Below, piece after piece: positions 23,901 through 35,164 of a stretch of DNA of 64,000 bases; positions within the stretch are counted from its first letter, which is position 1; every line of letters starts with the position of its first letter. A program made the translations under genes and the position numbers. Below the pieces are notes generated by a model that worked only from the letters and a program-made list of their open reading frames with translations, did no database searches and was not told where the DNA came from. This DNA is from Pegoplata infirma (taxonomy: Eukaryota > Arthropoda > Insecta > Diptera > Anthomyiidae), in assembly GCA_963921195.1 (NCBI GenBank), contig OY992537.1:132392694-132456693 (forward strand), in the 5' to 3' direction.

Positions 23901-24849
23901 ATTTTATTTTTATGTACCTTTTGGTACTAAAAATAAAAAAACAACATTTAACACAAAGTTTAGTACGACTTATCCTACCAACACTATTGTTTGGTTAGGC
24001 ACTGTTGTTATTGTAAAATAACAGCAACACATATATTAATAGTTACCGACGGTGATTTAATATATACAATTTTTGCTTTAAAAGAGTTATTTTTGTTGGA
24101 AAACAGATTTCGGACCTTCATAATAGTACTTCTCATATAACTTGGGAAATATATCAAATATTATGTCTGGTTTGATGTTTGATTGACCAACGATGATTCT
24201 CTAAAGTCTGCTGAAGATTCCTTTAGTGGGGATGAAACTGATCAGTACAGACATACTATGAGATAGTAACTTTTTTAAAGCAATAAATTAAAAATACTCT
24301 ATTATGACAATATCATAAATAGAAATATTTTTGGGCCTCGAACTAGAATAAAACTCTAATCGAATATATATACATATATAAAGGCCGAATAAATACATTT
24401 TATTTTTATGTACCTTTTGGTACTAAAAATAAAAAAACAACATTTAACACAAAGTTTAGTACGACTTATCCTACCAACACTATTGTTTGGTTAGGCACTG
24501 TTGTTATTGTAAAATAACAGCAACACATATATTAATAGTTACCGACGGTGATTTAATATATACAATTTTTGCTTTAAAAGAGTTATTTTTGTTGGAAAAC
24601 AGATTTCGGACCTTCATAATAGTACTTCTCATATAACTTGGGAAATATATCAAATGTTTTTATACGATTTTTTTATATTTTTATCATTTTTTCGATAATA
24701 CCGGTACGTACCGGTATTGACGTTTCGGTATCGGTAATACCGTAACCGATTCAACCCAAATACCGTAACCGATACCGATACCGAAATAAATAAAAAAACG
24801 ATACCAATACCGATATCGATACCGTTATTCATTTCGATTGCCAACCTTG
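20942..24849. mobile_element. hAT-like element with CAATGTTGGCAATCGA ends
   Basis: The left end is CAATGTTGGCAATCGATACC and the inverted right end is CAAGGTTGGCAATCGA. The 8-bp TSD is GTTATTTT, perfect on both sides (20934-20941, 24850-24857). Subterminal sequence is dense in ACCGGTA/ATACCG repeats at both ends (20955-21110, 24700-24830). An internal near-duplicate (GACACCCAATAGAAACTT at about 21340 and 21733) sits in the left half. The right half is occupied by an inserted satellite block. No transposase frame was found. Confidence 0.88.
22073..24655. repeat. 496-bp satellite in inverted-array arrangement
   Basis: A unit beginning ATGAAGGTCCGAAATCTG repeats in direct order at 22073, 22569 and 23065, exactly 496 bp apart. 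The third unit stops at 23226, where the same unit resumes on the opposite strand (repeat points 23227, 23723 and 24219, again 496 bp apart) until 24655. Copies are near-identical to the eye. The block is flanked by a 13-bp direct repeat GTTTTTATACGAT (22060-22072 and 24656-24668). The unit contains a short dyad TGTTGCTGTTATTTTACAAT... but no open frame or LTR-like ends. Confidence 0.93.
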
Positions 24850-25835
24850 GTTATTTTTACCAACAAATTCCAAAAAAATAACCTTCCAAAACATTAAAAA
24901 TTATTGATTTCGTAGGTTATTTTTTACAATTTTCTATTGAAATATTTTTTCTAAAAATTTTTAATAAAATTTTGGGGAATCGATCCCGCAATCAACTACA
25001 TTCTGGCCAGACACTCTACCCATCGTGCCAAAGTCACTTGATACAAACATGTTTTTATATTTCTATAAATAATTTTTTGAATTTTTTTTCTACAAAAAAA
25101 TAACCTACTTGTGTAGGTAAAAACTAATGATATCTCATTAAAAAATACCAACAATTTAAAAAAAATTACTTACACAAATCATTAAAAATTTAAAAAATAA
25201 TCAGTAGTTTTTACTTACAGAACAAAAATAAATGACTTTAAAGATTAAATGTTAATGAAAGTCTTTATTTTTTAGTGTGTTATTTTTGAAACAAAGGACA
25301 GAAGTAGTCATTAATAAAAACTGAACATCAAACAAATGGTTTTTCTTTTAAAAACGACTAAACGGAAAACTTTTTTAAATAAACTACAAACAGTTAATGA
25401 CATAATTTTTTGAGTGTAGAGAATTTCATAATCTACAAATCCAAAAAAAACTTCAATAAAATTGGTTGATTAGTTTTTGATGTACAACTTCAGCCGAATT
25501 TGTCTTTTAAATAGAGAATTCCACAATTGAGTGGCAACCCTGGCAATTCTAGTTTACCAAATTTTGGGTTATAAAATTTTTAAAATATTTCGATAGTTCA
25601 TCTTTCAAATAGTAAAGCAAAATTTAAAAATATTGCATATTTATTATTTTATATGTGCTTAAAAATTGCTTACATTTTGGGCAGGTTTTTTGATTTAAAC
25701 CCCCCTTAAGTAATACAATTTTATCATTATTTAAATAGATTTTTAATATCCACAAAAAAATTAAAAAATCATGTTTTTTAATACCCTGGGCCCAAGTGCA
25801 AGACACTGAACTTTTTAATCCCGGAAAATCCAGGG

Positions 25836-25916
25836 ATTGAAAAAAAAATTCGGAGTTCGGGTTTTGTCAATCTTGAAAAATCATGGGATTTCGGGATTTC
25901 CAGTTTGGCATCCCTA
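25836..25916. mobile_element. Solo end of the TAGGGAT hAT-like family
   Basis: The minus strand starts TAGGGATGCCAAACTGG and continues with ATCCCGAAATCCC-type repeats, matching the termini of the 10540-13414 element. No partner end was found nearby. Confidence 0.5.
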
Positions 25917-26019
25917 GTGGGATTGATCTTTCACGAATTTCAACAATTAAGGAAAAAAAAATATATATATAAAAATTATTCTTTTAAGGGTCTGCTTATG
26001 ATGGTAATATATACACATA

Positions 26020-26411
26020 CATATCGTCACCTAAAATGCAAAAGGCCCTAACTAACATTTTATTAATTTTACAGGATAAGCAAAAAACAGTATAGAGTAA
26101 AATTTTTAATTTATTAATAACTTTGTTGGTTTTGATTGAATTGGGTTAAAATTTTGTGAGGACGTACGTTTTGTGAATATATATTAAACTTTATCACAAA
26201 ATGATTAAAAAATGTATTTCTAGTTGCGTTCATTGGCGATTTCGCAATTCACATGTTTTTAATTTTTGGCTATAAAATCGCCAATTTTTGTTATGTGCCC
26301 CTTATTTTTTTGTAGGGACGTGTAGGTCAATAAAATACACCATTCTCTATAAAAATACCGATTTTGAATTTTTTGTTAGTTAGGGCGTTTTGCATTTTAG
26401 GTGACGATATG
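26020..26411. mobile_element. 392-bp MITE with TA duplication (Tc1/mariner-like size)
   Basis: TIRs of about 37 bp start CATATCGTCACCTAAAATGC on both ends with one mismatch. TA dinucleotides flank it (26018-26019, 26412-26413). The interior is AT-rich and non-coding. The TA duplication suggests a Tc1/mariner-type mobiliser, but the superfamily is not proven. Confidence 0.82.
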
Positions 26412-26413
26412 TA

Positions 26414-27184
26414 AGTGTAGAACGCTTGTTTGCATATAATACTACTAGGATTTTTTTAAATTTTATGTAAATGCGCACATAAGGTGCATGTGCGGAAAGT
26501 AAAAATACTCCAACAAGAACAACAAAAGCTGGGTTGGTTTCTCTACAATATAAAGGAATAAAAACAGTCAACAACTACAGTAACACAGCAATAACAACAA
26601 CAACAGACAGCAACAAGGATACGAACAAATAAAGTAAGAAAAAAGCAAAACCAAAAAAAAAGGATTTTTTTCCTATTTTGCATTTTATGCCTTTAATACT
26701 TCCACACACACATACACAAACATACTCCCACAAACTTACATTAACATTCATAGTTGTATTCGCATTCGTTTGTAACAAACACTACAACAAAATTTATGAC
26801 AACACAAAGGGTTGCCATGTAAAACATGGCGGACTAAAAAAGGATTCAAATTGAAAAGAAGATGATGGCATGTGGTTGGTTTTGGTGGCAAAACAACAAT
26901 AGCAAGTACCAACTGTTTATCTGTTTCTCCATCCATCCTTCCATTCAAACATCCGTTCGTCTTAATACCTTAGCATTCATTTAAATTCAAAAATATGTCC
27001 GTAAGGTAAAATTTATACCACATGCATAGAGAGATCCATGGTGAAAGTTTTTATCCTTTTCTTTTAACTTTTTATATGGGAGATGATACAGTTTTTGTAC
27101 GATTAATTGTTACTTCCTTTGAAATCATTTTCTAAAATCTTTCAATTCGAAGTCATCAAAATAGATATTTAGCAAAATATCGAA
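26414..27184. other. Non-coding stretch, apparently unique
   Basis: Holds a CAA/ACA-rich microsatellite region (about 26575-26620) and short CA runs (26700-26730). No TIR pair or coding similarity was recognised. Confidence 0.4.
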
Positions 27185-27916
27185 CCCAGCAAAACTTAGA
27201 TTACCAAATAAGGTATAAAATAAGGTATAGGATCACTTATTTTATACATTGCAGCATTGATGATTTTAACAGGCGATGAGACTCAAAGTAATGCATCCAC
27301 ATTATCACAAAGAATACCAGTAAGGTATAAAATAAGTCATAAATTTATAACGAAGAATACGAGTAAGGTGTAAAATATATGATATTTTATAGGTTACGAG
27401 AAATGAAATAATATAGCATACCAGAAGATAATACAAAAGGTGTTACGAGTAGTGAAAAAGTAATTTTGTATTAAATTTATTCACGTGATTGTAAGTGAGT
27501 GTAAGTAGATAAAATATGCTCGTGAGTGTGTGTTGTTAGAAATTTCCTGTCGTGAGCCCATCTCTAGTTTAAACTTATGAATTTTTTTAAAAATAATTAT
27601 TTTTTATGTTATTGTAATGCATTATGCATCCAATTATAAATAATGCATTATTTCAAACTTTCAAATAATACATAATGTAACCAAATATAAGTCATCCATG
27701 ATTTAATGTTTAGAAATAATAAATATGAAATACATTTTTTTCAATTATCATGCATTACGTAGCAAATTATTAGTAATGCATTATTTTTCACTTTAAAATA
27801 ATACGTTGTGGAACAAATGTTTGGTAAGACATCCTAAAATAATGCTACAAATAAGGTATATACATTACCTGGTAATGTGTTATATAATCACTACCCATTA
27901 CCAAAGTTTTGCTGGG
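27185..27916. mobile_element. CCCAGCAAAA-ended MITE, 732 bp, AA duplication
   Basis: Left CCCAGCAAAACTTAGATTAC and inverted right CCCAGCAAAACTTTGGTAAT form the TIR. AA flanks both sides (27183-27184, 27917-27918). The interior repeats AAATAAGGTATAAAATAAG-type sequence and carries a GTGAGTGTAAGT-rich segment (27480-27530) like the array at 35160-35600. No coding sequence. Confidence 0.82.
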
Positions 27917-28206
27917 AAACTATGAAAAATACAAAACAAATTTTAATCCATCAACCATCCGTTAACTTTTTCCTATAGAAAACGCGTTAACATCCTATAC
28001 TCTTTCCCCTAGATAAAAATACTGTCATGCTCTGATAAATTTCCGACGAAAAACCTTATCTGACGACTTGTTTTATCAAAATGATAGCTTTTTATAAAAT
28101 TTTTGAAAGAAATATTTTTATTTTTCAAGAGGAGATTTTTTTTTGGGGAATTTTAGTATTTTTTAAAGAAATTTCGCTTTTTTGGCGAAATATAACTTAC
28201 AAGGAA

Positions 28207-28837
28207 CATAGATGGGACTAATTAATTAAAGGGACCAATTAATTAATGGTTTAATTACCATTTAATTGATGTCAATGGTAATGCAATTTTTTCATGACCA
28301 TTGGTTGTATCAATTGTACCAATTAAATTACTTATCAATTTAATTTCTAATGAAAATTAAAAAACAAATAATTACCATTGGTATGGCATCATTTAAAAAA
28401 AATAATTACCATTAGGTTAAGTCATCACAATATTGTCAAAATCGTTAATATTTGGAAATATATGTTGTTTTTTGTTATATTGTGTTTTAGTTTTCCACAT
28501 TTTACAAACCAAACACACGTTGATTGCCTTTGTATAACACAATATTTGAAATTTTTATTTACGTTTTGTTTTTTGTCTTTAACTTTTTCATAGTTTTTTG
28601 GAAAACATACTTTGATGTTAAAATTTTAACTTTTTCAAAAAAACAAAAATATGCAAACCAATGGTTTTGAAACCAATTATAATTGGTGTTTTTCAACAAT
28701 TGGTGCATTTCATTACCATTAGTAATTATTTTTTTCAATTAAAAAAATTTAATTACCGTAATGAAAATTTTTTCATTACCATTGATATCAACCAATGGTA
28801 ATTAAATTTCAATGGTAATGAAAAATTCCCATCTATG
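28207..28837. mobile_element. hAT-type MITE, 631 bp, CATAGATGGGA ends
   Basis: The ends CATAGATGGGA and TCCCATCTATG are inverted. Flanks ACAAGGAA (28199-28206) and AAAAGGAA (28838-28845) agree at 7 of 8. Subterminal ATTACCATT repeats occur in both orientations. No transposase. Confidence 0.85.
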
Positions 28838-28845
28838 AAAAGGAA

Positions 28846-28980
28846 TTCTCGTAAATTTACTAGAGTTTTTTTTAAAAAAAACTTTTGAAATTTGTAAAAT
28901 TACAAAAAAAATATAAATTTCGATCGAAAATTATTTGTAAAAAACAAGGAAGTCTGTCTTTTAGTGAGACTTTTTTGTGT
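28846..28980. mobile_element. Fragment of the CTCGTAA/TTTACAA CACTC-family element
   Basis: GAATTCTCGTAAATTTACTAGAG, GTAAAAAACAAGGAA and AGTGAGACTTTTTTG match the interior of the elements at 38640-39197 and 42418-42893 in order. No complete ends are visible. Confidence 0.55.
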
Positions 28981-29330
28981 ACTATATTCGGCTGTGACAA
29001 CCGATTTTTGTGATTGTTTCAATTAAAAACCAGTTATATCAACTGAAATCAGTAGTTACTACCATAGGGGTGAAACGAATAAGTTTCGCACATGTTTATG
29101 TATTAGTGACGGCACGCGCGTGTAACTTTTGACGTTTCATACAAAACGTAATCAAACAACGAAAATACAGATGCAAAAGCTCACACGTAAAGGCACACGT
29201 ATTCTAGGCAGAGAAGTACATTTAGTAGTATTTTGTATGCGTCCATATTGAAAGCACCAAAATAATCACTCGTGTTGCATGTCTATATGGTCTGTGGTTA
29301 CTATCTATATATTTAAATTAGAGATGGGAA

Positions 29331-30200
29331 GTTCCCATTGGAAACATGAAAAAAACGTAAAATTTAAAAATCTCCACAACTACTAAACCAATTTAAATTT
29401 TCACCTATACATGCTTGAAATAGTCCATATGTCCTAGTGGACATATGCTGGGTTTCATCGACCACGCCCACTTTTGGCAAAAAACTTAAAATTTAAGTAT
29501 CTATTAAACAACTCATCCGATTTCAAAAATGCTTTCACCAATATTTAGAGTCTTCCTCCAGGGTGGGCATAGGTTGGGATTCAACAACCACGCCCATTTA
29601 TACGCCTCCTTTTTGGCAAAAAAAAACTAAAATTTAAAAATCTCCAAAATTTTTCATCCGATTTCTAAAATTTTTTCACCAATACTTAGTCCTTCAGAGT
29701 GGAAATATTCTAGGTTTTTTTACCACGCCCATTTTTACGCCCACCTTCGACAAGAAAAACGTAAAATTTAAATATGACCAAAATACTCATCCGATTAAAA
29801 AAAATTGATCACCAATATATATTAAGAATGGTCCTTCAGGGTGGACATGGGTTAGCTCTCATCCTCCACACCCACTTCTACGCCCACTTTTGGCCAAAAA
29901 ACGTTGAATTCCGAAATATCCGAAACTACTAATTTTAAAAATGTTTTCTCCAATATTAAGAATAGTTCTTCAGGTTAGACATAGGCTACGGTTCATCAAC
30001 GTAAAATTTTTAAATATACGAAACTTATTATGAGATCTCAAAAATATTGTCACCAATATTTAGAATTTTCCTTCAGGGTGGGTTAGGGTAGGTTTCATTG
30101 ACCACACCCATTTTAAAGATCAAAAGACGTAAAATTTTAAAATCTCCGAAACTACTCATCCAATTTCAAAACATTCTAAAAAATGTCCTTTTTTGGAATT
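29331..30200. repeat. Imperfect tandem repeat of about 130 bp (6 copies)
   Basis: The phrase CCACGCCCA, or close variants, recurs at about 29461, 29586, 29721, 29862 and 30100. Between them come GGCAAAAAACGTAAAATTTAAA, CTCATCCGATTTC and CACCAATATTTAG phrases in the same order. Copies are strongly diverged. Immediately left of the array, TAGAGATGGGAA (29315 on) resembles a hAT-type end, but I found no partner. Confidence 0.75.
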
Positions 30201-30412
30201 CCTATTTTAATGGGGCAAATATGTGCAAAGTAGTGAACTTTGTAACTTTTTCTATCTCCTGAAGAGTTGGTCATAGTCCCTTGAAATTTGGGATCCTCCA
30301 GCCCAAAAAAAATCATTCTGAAAAAGTACCTTCTGGAAATTTATATTTTAATGGAGTTATAAGGGTAAATTATTGTACTGTGGTACTTTTTTTAAAGAAT
30401 GAAGCCTACATG

Positions 30413-30608
30413 CATAGAGAAACATAGAGGCGATGGTGAAAGAACAAATAATATCACTATCTTTTTCTAATTTCTCACAAGTACGTTGTCGATGTGATTT
30501 CAAAACACAATACATGTTTACAAGTCGTACTTTGTCAACAAATACATGTATACAAGTTGTATTTTGACAATAAAATTTTTGACGCCTTCACCTCTATGTT
30601 TCTCTTTG
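30413..30608. mobile_element. hAT-type MITE, 196 bp
   Basis: The TIR CATAGAGAAACATAGAGG and inverted right end CAAAGAGAAACATAGAGG differ at one position. A perfect 8-bp TSD CCTACATG flanks it (30405-30412, 30609-30616). The interior contains ACAAGTCGTACTTTGTCAACA and a near copy, ACAAGTTGTATTTTGACAA. Non-coding. Confidence 0.93.
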
Positions 30609-31098
30609 CCTACATGGAACGAAATGAGTTGGAACTCAGATCAAAATGGAATAAAATGGGGAGCAAATGAATAGAAAAGGAAACGAAATGGAATAAAACG
30701 TGGAATGACATGGAGTGAAACGGGAAGTGAAAAGGTTTCAATAATTACAATATAAGGGCTCGAAAATTTTCAAGAACATTATTTTCCGAAACGAACATGA
30801 TTCCAAGCTAAACGGGGCTGTTTTAATTTTATTGTTTATTCTAAATAGTTTTTATGAAAGACTTCATCGATAAAAATTGAAAAAAAAAAACCTGTACCGG
30901 TGGCGAAGTTACGGGCGGGCCTGCTAGTATTTAATATTTAATAAATTAAATTTTTTGAGTGTGAGTCAACGTGAGTGAGAGTGAACCTCGTGTAAGTGAA
31001 CGTGGGGTTGAGCTATATTAAAATGACTCACGTGATTGTGAGTAAATTTAATCAAATGCATTGAACTAATTTTGGTTGCATCAACTGAATTTCAGTTG

Positions 31099-33241
31099 CA
31101 CTGAGGGAAAAAATCGTAGTCAAATCAAAAATTTTCGTACTCATTTTTAAAATCTCAAATTTTTTAAAAAAATTTTAATTATGAACCCAGCAGAAATTTT
31201 GCTGAACTGGCAGCAGCTTTTGGAAAGGAAACTTGAGTCAAGGAGCGCATCCAAACCTGCTGAATTCATGCATGATTCTCTAAGGTGATGTCCCACTTTA
31301 GAGCGCTAGTTGGATACACCGAAAAAGCGCTCTTAAGATGCTCTGAAATCACGTCTATTTAGAGTGCTGATAAAAGCGCTATAAAGATACAGTGAATTCA
31401 TGTACCTTTTTAGAGATGATTTAAGCAGAATAAAGATGAAACACATTTAACTATTTCTGAAAAACAATTGGAAAATCTGAAATAAAATTGACTATATCTG
31501 AAATACAGTTGGAAAATCTTAAAATATAATTGGAAATTTTTGAATTATTAATGGGAATTTATGAAATATAATTGAAAATTTTTGAAATGTAATTGAAAAT
31601 TTTTTGGTTATAAATGGAAATTTCCGAAATTCAATTGGAAATTTTTAAAATATAATTGGACATTTTTTAAATAAAATTGGAATTTTTAAAATATGATTGG
31701 ACATTTTTTGTAATAAAATATTTATTTTATGAAATTAAAGTGGAGATGGTGTAGGTACTCAAATTTTTTTTTTTAAATACTAAAAAATATTTTAAAATCT
31801 GGCCTATTTATTATCATCATTCAAAATGTGTTAAAGATGTTATGTTTGAAGCACTTTTTGCAGCGCCGATAATTGCGCAATAATGATGCAGTCAAATCAT
31901 GTGTCTTTGTCCAAAACTCATGGTTTTTCATTCAAAAAGTGCTGAATATATTAAGTAAAAAGGAAAGCAAGTGTAAATTTTTATCGAAAAATAATTTATA
32001 TTATAAGTTTTATATCAAAAATCTTAAGAAAATATTTAAATTTTTTCCCCTTACTTTTACTGCATCCTCAAGAGCGCTCTTTGGATGCTCTTCGGTATGC
32101 TATAGAAAGATGCTGTGTCGCCAAAATGTCGATTTATTTTTGCTGGGAAGTTCAATTTTTTAGAATTTAATATGTTTTGGTCTCAATTTAAAAATTTTTC
32201 TTTTTGAATTAAATATTCAAATACTCGTTTTCACTTCTTAGTACCGCCATGTTAAAAATCGTCATTTTGATTGTAAACATTTTAAAAATGAGTTTTAAAC
32301 ATATTTAACAATGACGCTTCAAAAAGAATGAATTAAATTTATTAAAAAGAATCGTGGTTTAACATTATTAAGAATAATTTTCAATCTAAAAAATACTTAA
32401 AAAACAATAAATAAGTTAAATAAAACCATTAAAAAATGTGTTAAAGTGATAAAGATTAACAACAGTAAAAAGAAAAATTAAAATAAGAGATCTTAAAAAA
32501 TTGGATGGAGTCTAGAAGGGGATCAACAACTTGGAATGGCCTCCTGGAATATGTCCTTTTCATTATTTGATTTCTTTTTGTATACCTTCGCTGCTCTAAT
32601 GAAAACCCGTGTGTGTATTTAACATTTTTGTTGAAGGCACTTAAGGAACACTAAATTGTGAACTTTTGGGTGATTTTTATAAGTCAACTTAAAAAAGGAC
32701 ACTGCAATATTATTAAAATATTTATAAAATATCTACATATTACTTTAAAGCACCGCTAAAATACAAAATTAAGTAAATTTGTGGGCATCTTTAAAAATGT
32801 TTGATAGTGTTTTCTTTGGAGCAGCGATGATATACTATTTATTTCTACATATAGTGCAAATGTACCTTTTTAATTATTCTGTAGTAAAATAAAAAATATA
32901 CATATAAAATAATTTTAATTGTTTTATTTTAAAAGAAAATTTTAGGGGGTAAGTATAAAGAAAATTATATATTTATAATGGTCAATTTTAAATTAAATAT
33001 TACTACCATTTTAATTTGATTCAAATTTTAATCAAAGGTGCTCATGATTTAAACATAAAACATATTCAAATCACAGTTCTTTCATTTCATTTTTAAAATG
33101 TTGTTTGTTACTCAAGTCATATTAAAAGTGTCAATGAATATTTTCAAATTGAGAAAAAACAAAGTTTGTTGACTTTTGTCACTGTTTTATTTTCAATATG
33201 AGATTGTTTTTGCTTGATTTGAGAATTTTTTTTTCTTAGTG
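31099..33241. mobile_element. CACTGAG-ended element, TG duplication, with nested MITE
   Basis: Left CACTGAGGGAAAAAATCGTA and inverted right CACTAAGAAAAAAAAATTCT continue into matching CTCAAATCAA / AGTCAAATCAA. TG flanks both sides (31097-31098, 33242-33243). A CCCAGCA-ended element (31186-32147) is nested near the left end. Non-coding. Confidence 0.7.
31186..32147. mobile_element. CCCAGCA-ended MITE, 962 bp, AA duplication
   Basis: The ends are CCCAGCAGAAAT and inverted CCCAGCAAAAAT; AA flanks both sides (31184-31185, 32148-32149). Inside, a minisatellite of the type TGAAATATAATTGGAAATTT (about 25 bp, roughly nine copies, 31460-31700) is present. The 96-residue open frame at 31873 lies inside and has no recognisable protein features. 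Confidence 0.8.
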
Positions 33242-33274
33242 TGGAAATTAGAAATTTGTTTTCTGTGTGTACTA

Positions 33275-34127
33275 CACTCAAAATAATTACTTTGTTATAC
33301 ACTCTGTAAAATGACTGTAAACTCAATTCGACAGATATTTGACAAAGTTATCTGTCGAAATACAGATTTAAAGAAAATACTTTGTATTTTCTTGTGATTG
33401 AAAAACAAAATTTTATCTGTAATTTTACTTTTTACTTTGTAATCTCTATTTTACAGATAATAAACAGAGTTTTTTTGTTAAAATACAGATTTAAGAAAAA
33501 TACTTCGTTTTTTTCATCGTAACCAAAAAACTTAATTTTATTTATAATTTTACTTATTGCTCTGTAATACCGTTGTCAAATAAACATTACTTCAAAAAAC
33601 TTCCAAATATGACCGATAAACCCCTCTTTAAAAAATGTATTAAACTACAATAAAAATTGGTAAATTTTACGAGAATGACGTATAACATTGGAGTTACTCC
33701 TTAAAAACTCGTAATTTCACAAAAATAAAAAAAAAGTAAATTTACAATTCGGAAGCATTAAAGCGGGCAAATTTAACAGAATTTAATTTTTTAATTTTAA
33801 TTAATGTTTTTGAAGCAGAGAAGTTTTACTCCTAAAAACTAAAACTTTGTAAATTTACAGAGTTTTTTTTTGTAAAATTTTGAACTTATTAAATGCATTG
33901 AACTAAAACTTTGTAAATTTGAAAAGTTTTTTTTGGTAAAATTCTTTTCGGTTTTATCAATATTTTACAGATAATTCTGTAAATTTACAATTTTTTTTTT
34001 AATCGAAATCATTTTACAGAGTTTTCTTAGTAAAATAACAAAAAATCTTGCTGGTTGGAAATCTATGGTATTTTCTGCTGGTTTAGCAGAGTATCTCTAT
34101 AATTTAACAGAGTGATTATTTTGAGTT
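33275..34127. mobile_element. CACTC-ended MITE, 853 bp
   Basis: Left CACTCAAAATAATTACTTTG and inverted right AACTCAAAATAATCACTCTG agree closely, and TA flanks both ends. The right terminal G is mutated. The interior is a loose series of TTTACAGA/TCTGTAAAT and AAAATACAGATTTAAG repeats in both orientations. Non-coding. Confidence 0.8.
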
Positions 34128-34479
34128 TATGATTTATTCAGAAGGGCATTTTTCGTATTTTTCGAGAGAATTGCATTTGAATATTGGATTTCATTAAAAT
34201 TCTGTAATTCTCTTGTATTTCATTGTGTCAACATCGCGTATGGGTAACGCATGTCGCAAATATTAAGTACTTATACGCGATGTTGACACATAAAATACAA
34301 GAGAGTTACAGAATTTTTATGAAATGCAATATTCAAATGCGATTTTCTCAAAAAATACGAATAATCTAGAAAACGGAAATTGCTAGAAAAATTTAGTTTG
34401 CAGTTTTGGAATCTGGAGGTCCATTTTATATAAACTCAAGTCCTATTTTTTTTTTACTTTGAGCCAACACTTAGGGGAT

Positions 34480-34955
34480 GCCCCCTACTAATGCAGTGCA
34501 TTGTGTTGGTATTAGGAAAATAGGTTATGGGGAGGAGGATAGAGTGAGTAGTGTTTATGGACATTTATTTTAAACTTTTCCAGATCGTAGCTGACTGGGA
34601 AGACTTCTGCGGGGAGTGAATTCCACATACGACTTGTTCGACTGAGAAACTAATTTTCTCTGTAATGCGTTGTGCGGTTCATTGGACAGTCGACAACAAA
34701 CGGATGTGATCTACTGGATTGACGAGTGTTACGAACGTACACCCGAGTCTCGGGAATAAGTTCACCCATTTCAGCAGAGCACTTACCATGATAATATCGG
34801 TAGAACAATGATGTACAACCCACGTTCCGACAATGCTCCAACGAATCAATAGAGTTGGATACCCTACTGTCATTGATAAGCTTCAACGCACTCCTTTGCA
34901 CCCGGTTCAGAAGCTTCAAAATAGGCCTTGAAGCCCCTGCCCAGATATTTTTCTA
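34480..34955 (-). pseudogene. CR1/L2/Rex1-type RT C-terminal fragment
   Basis: The minus strand reads LLNRVQRSALKLINDSRVSNSIDSLEHCRNVGCTSLFYRYYHGKCS, then HPFVVDCPMNRTTHYREN, a TAG, and FLSRTSRMWNSLPAEVFP ... SYDLEKFKINVHKHYSL. The pattern VQRRA..LI..SL.HRR.VG..CLFYRYYHGKCS ... HPF ... FLPRT...WN.LP is the C-terminal tail of this non-LTR group, which lacks RNase H. Only the last 150 or so codons remain and one stop interrupts them. A different lineage from F1-F3. Confidence 0.82.
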
Positions 34956-34978
34956 CTCACACTCACTCACAATCACGT

Positions 34979-35162
34979 CCCGGGTAAAAATGAAATATAT
35001 ATGATCATATATGAAGATATATGGATCATATATGGATTTATATAACCATATATTATCATATATGCCTCCATATATGTTCATATATGATCTGATCCGTAAA
35101 TTGGTCCGATATGACCTCATATATCTTCATATATGATCATATATATTTCATTTTTACCCGGG
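34979..35162. mobile_element. Palindromic CCCGGGTAAAAA MITE, 184 bp, GT duplication
   Basis: The ends CCCGGGTAAAAATGAAATAT are inverted copies, and the inverted match continues for about 46 bp (ATATGATCATATATGAAG). GT occurs on both sides (34977-34978, 35163-35164). Removing it restores AATCACGTGAGTAAA, the phrase of the surrounding repeat (compare 35551-35565). Nearly the whole element can fold on itself. Confidence 0.9.
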
Positions 35163-35164
35163 GT

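Larger units (their letters stand above)
20698..25416. mobile_element. CACTC-ended element holding a nested hAT-like element
   Basis: The left end CACTCAAAATATTTTG (20698 on) and inverted right end CACTCAAAAAATTATG (25416 back) are each flanked by TA. The two inner flanks of the nested element share the phrase AAAAAATAACCT...CATTAAAAATTA, consistent with a single AT-rich host element of roughly 800 bp. The nested hAT-like element occupies 20942-24849. No transposase was recognised. Confidence 0.7.

Noticed and set aside
22073..24655. 496-bp unit as tandem LTRs of a retrovirus-like element
   Set aside because: No TG..CA unit borders with a primer-binding site or polypurine tract, no gag/pol nearby, and the unit is arranged in two opposite tandem runs.
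29315..29330. TAGAGATGGGAA as the left end of a hAT element
   Set aside because: No inverted partner with a matching 8-bp duplication was found downstream.
31873..32163. 96-residue open frame as a gene
   Set aside because: It lies inside a CCCAGCA-ended MITE, crosses its right end, and has no recognisable motif.
34650..34919. Host gene with a YRYYHGKCS protein
   Set aside because: The pattern is the known C-terminal tail of CR1/L2-type RTs, with a stop codon just downstream.
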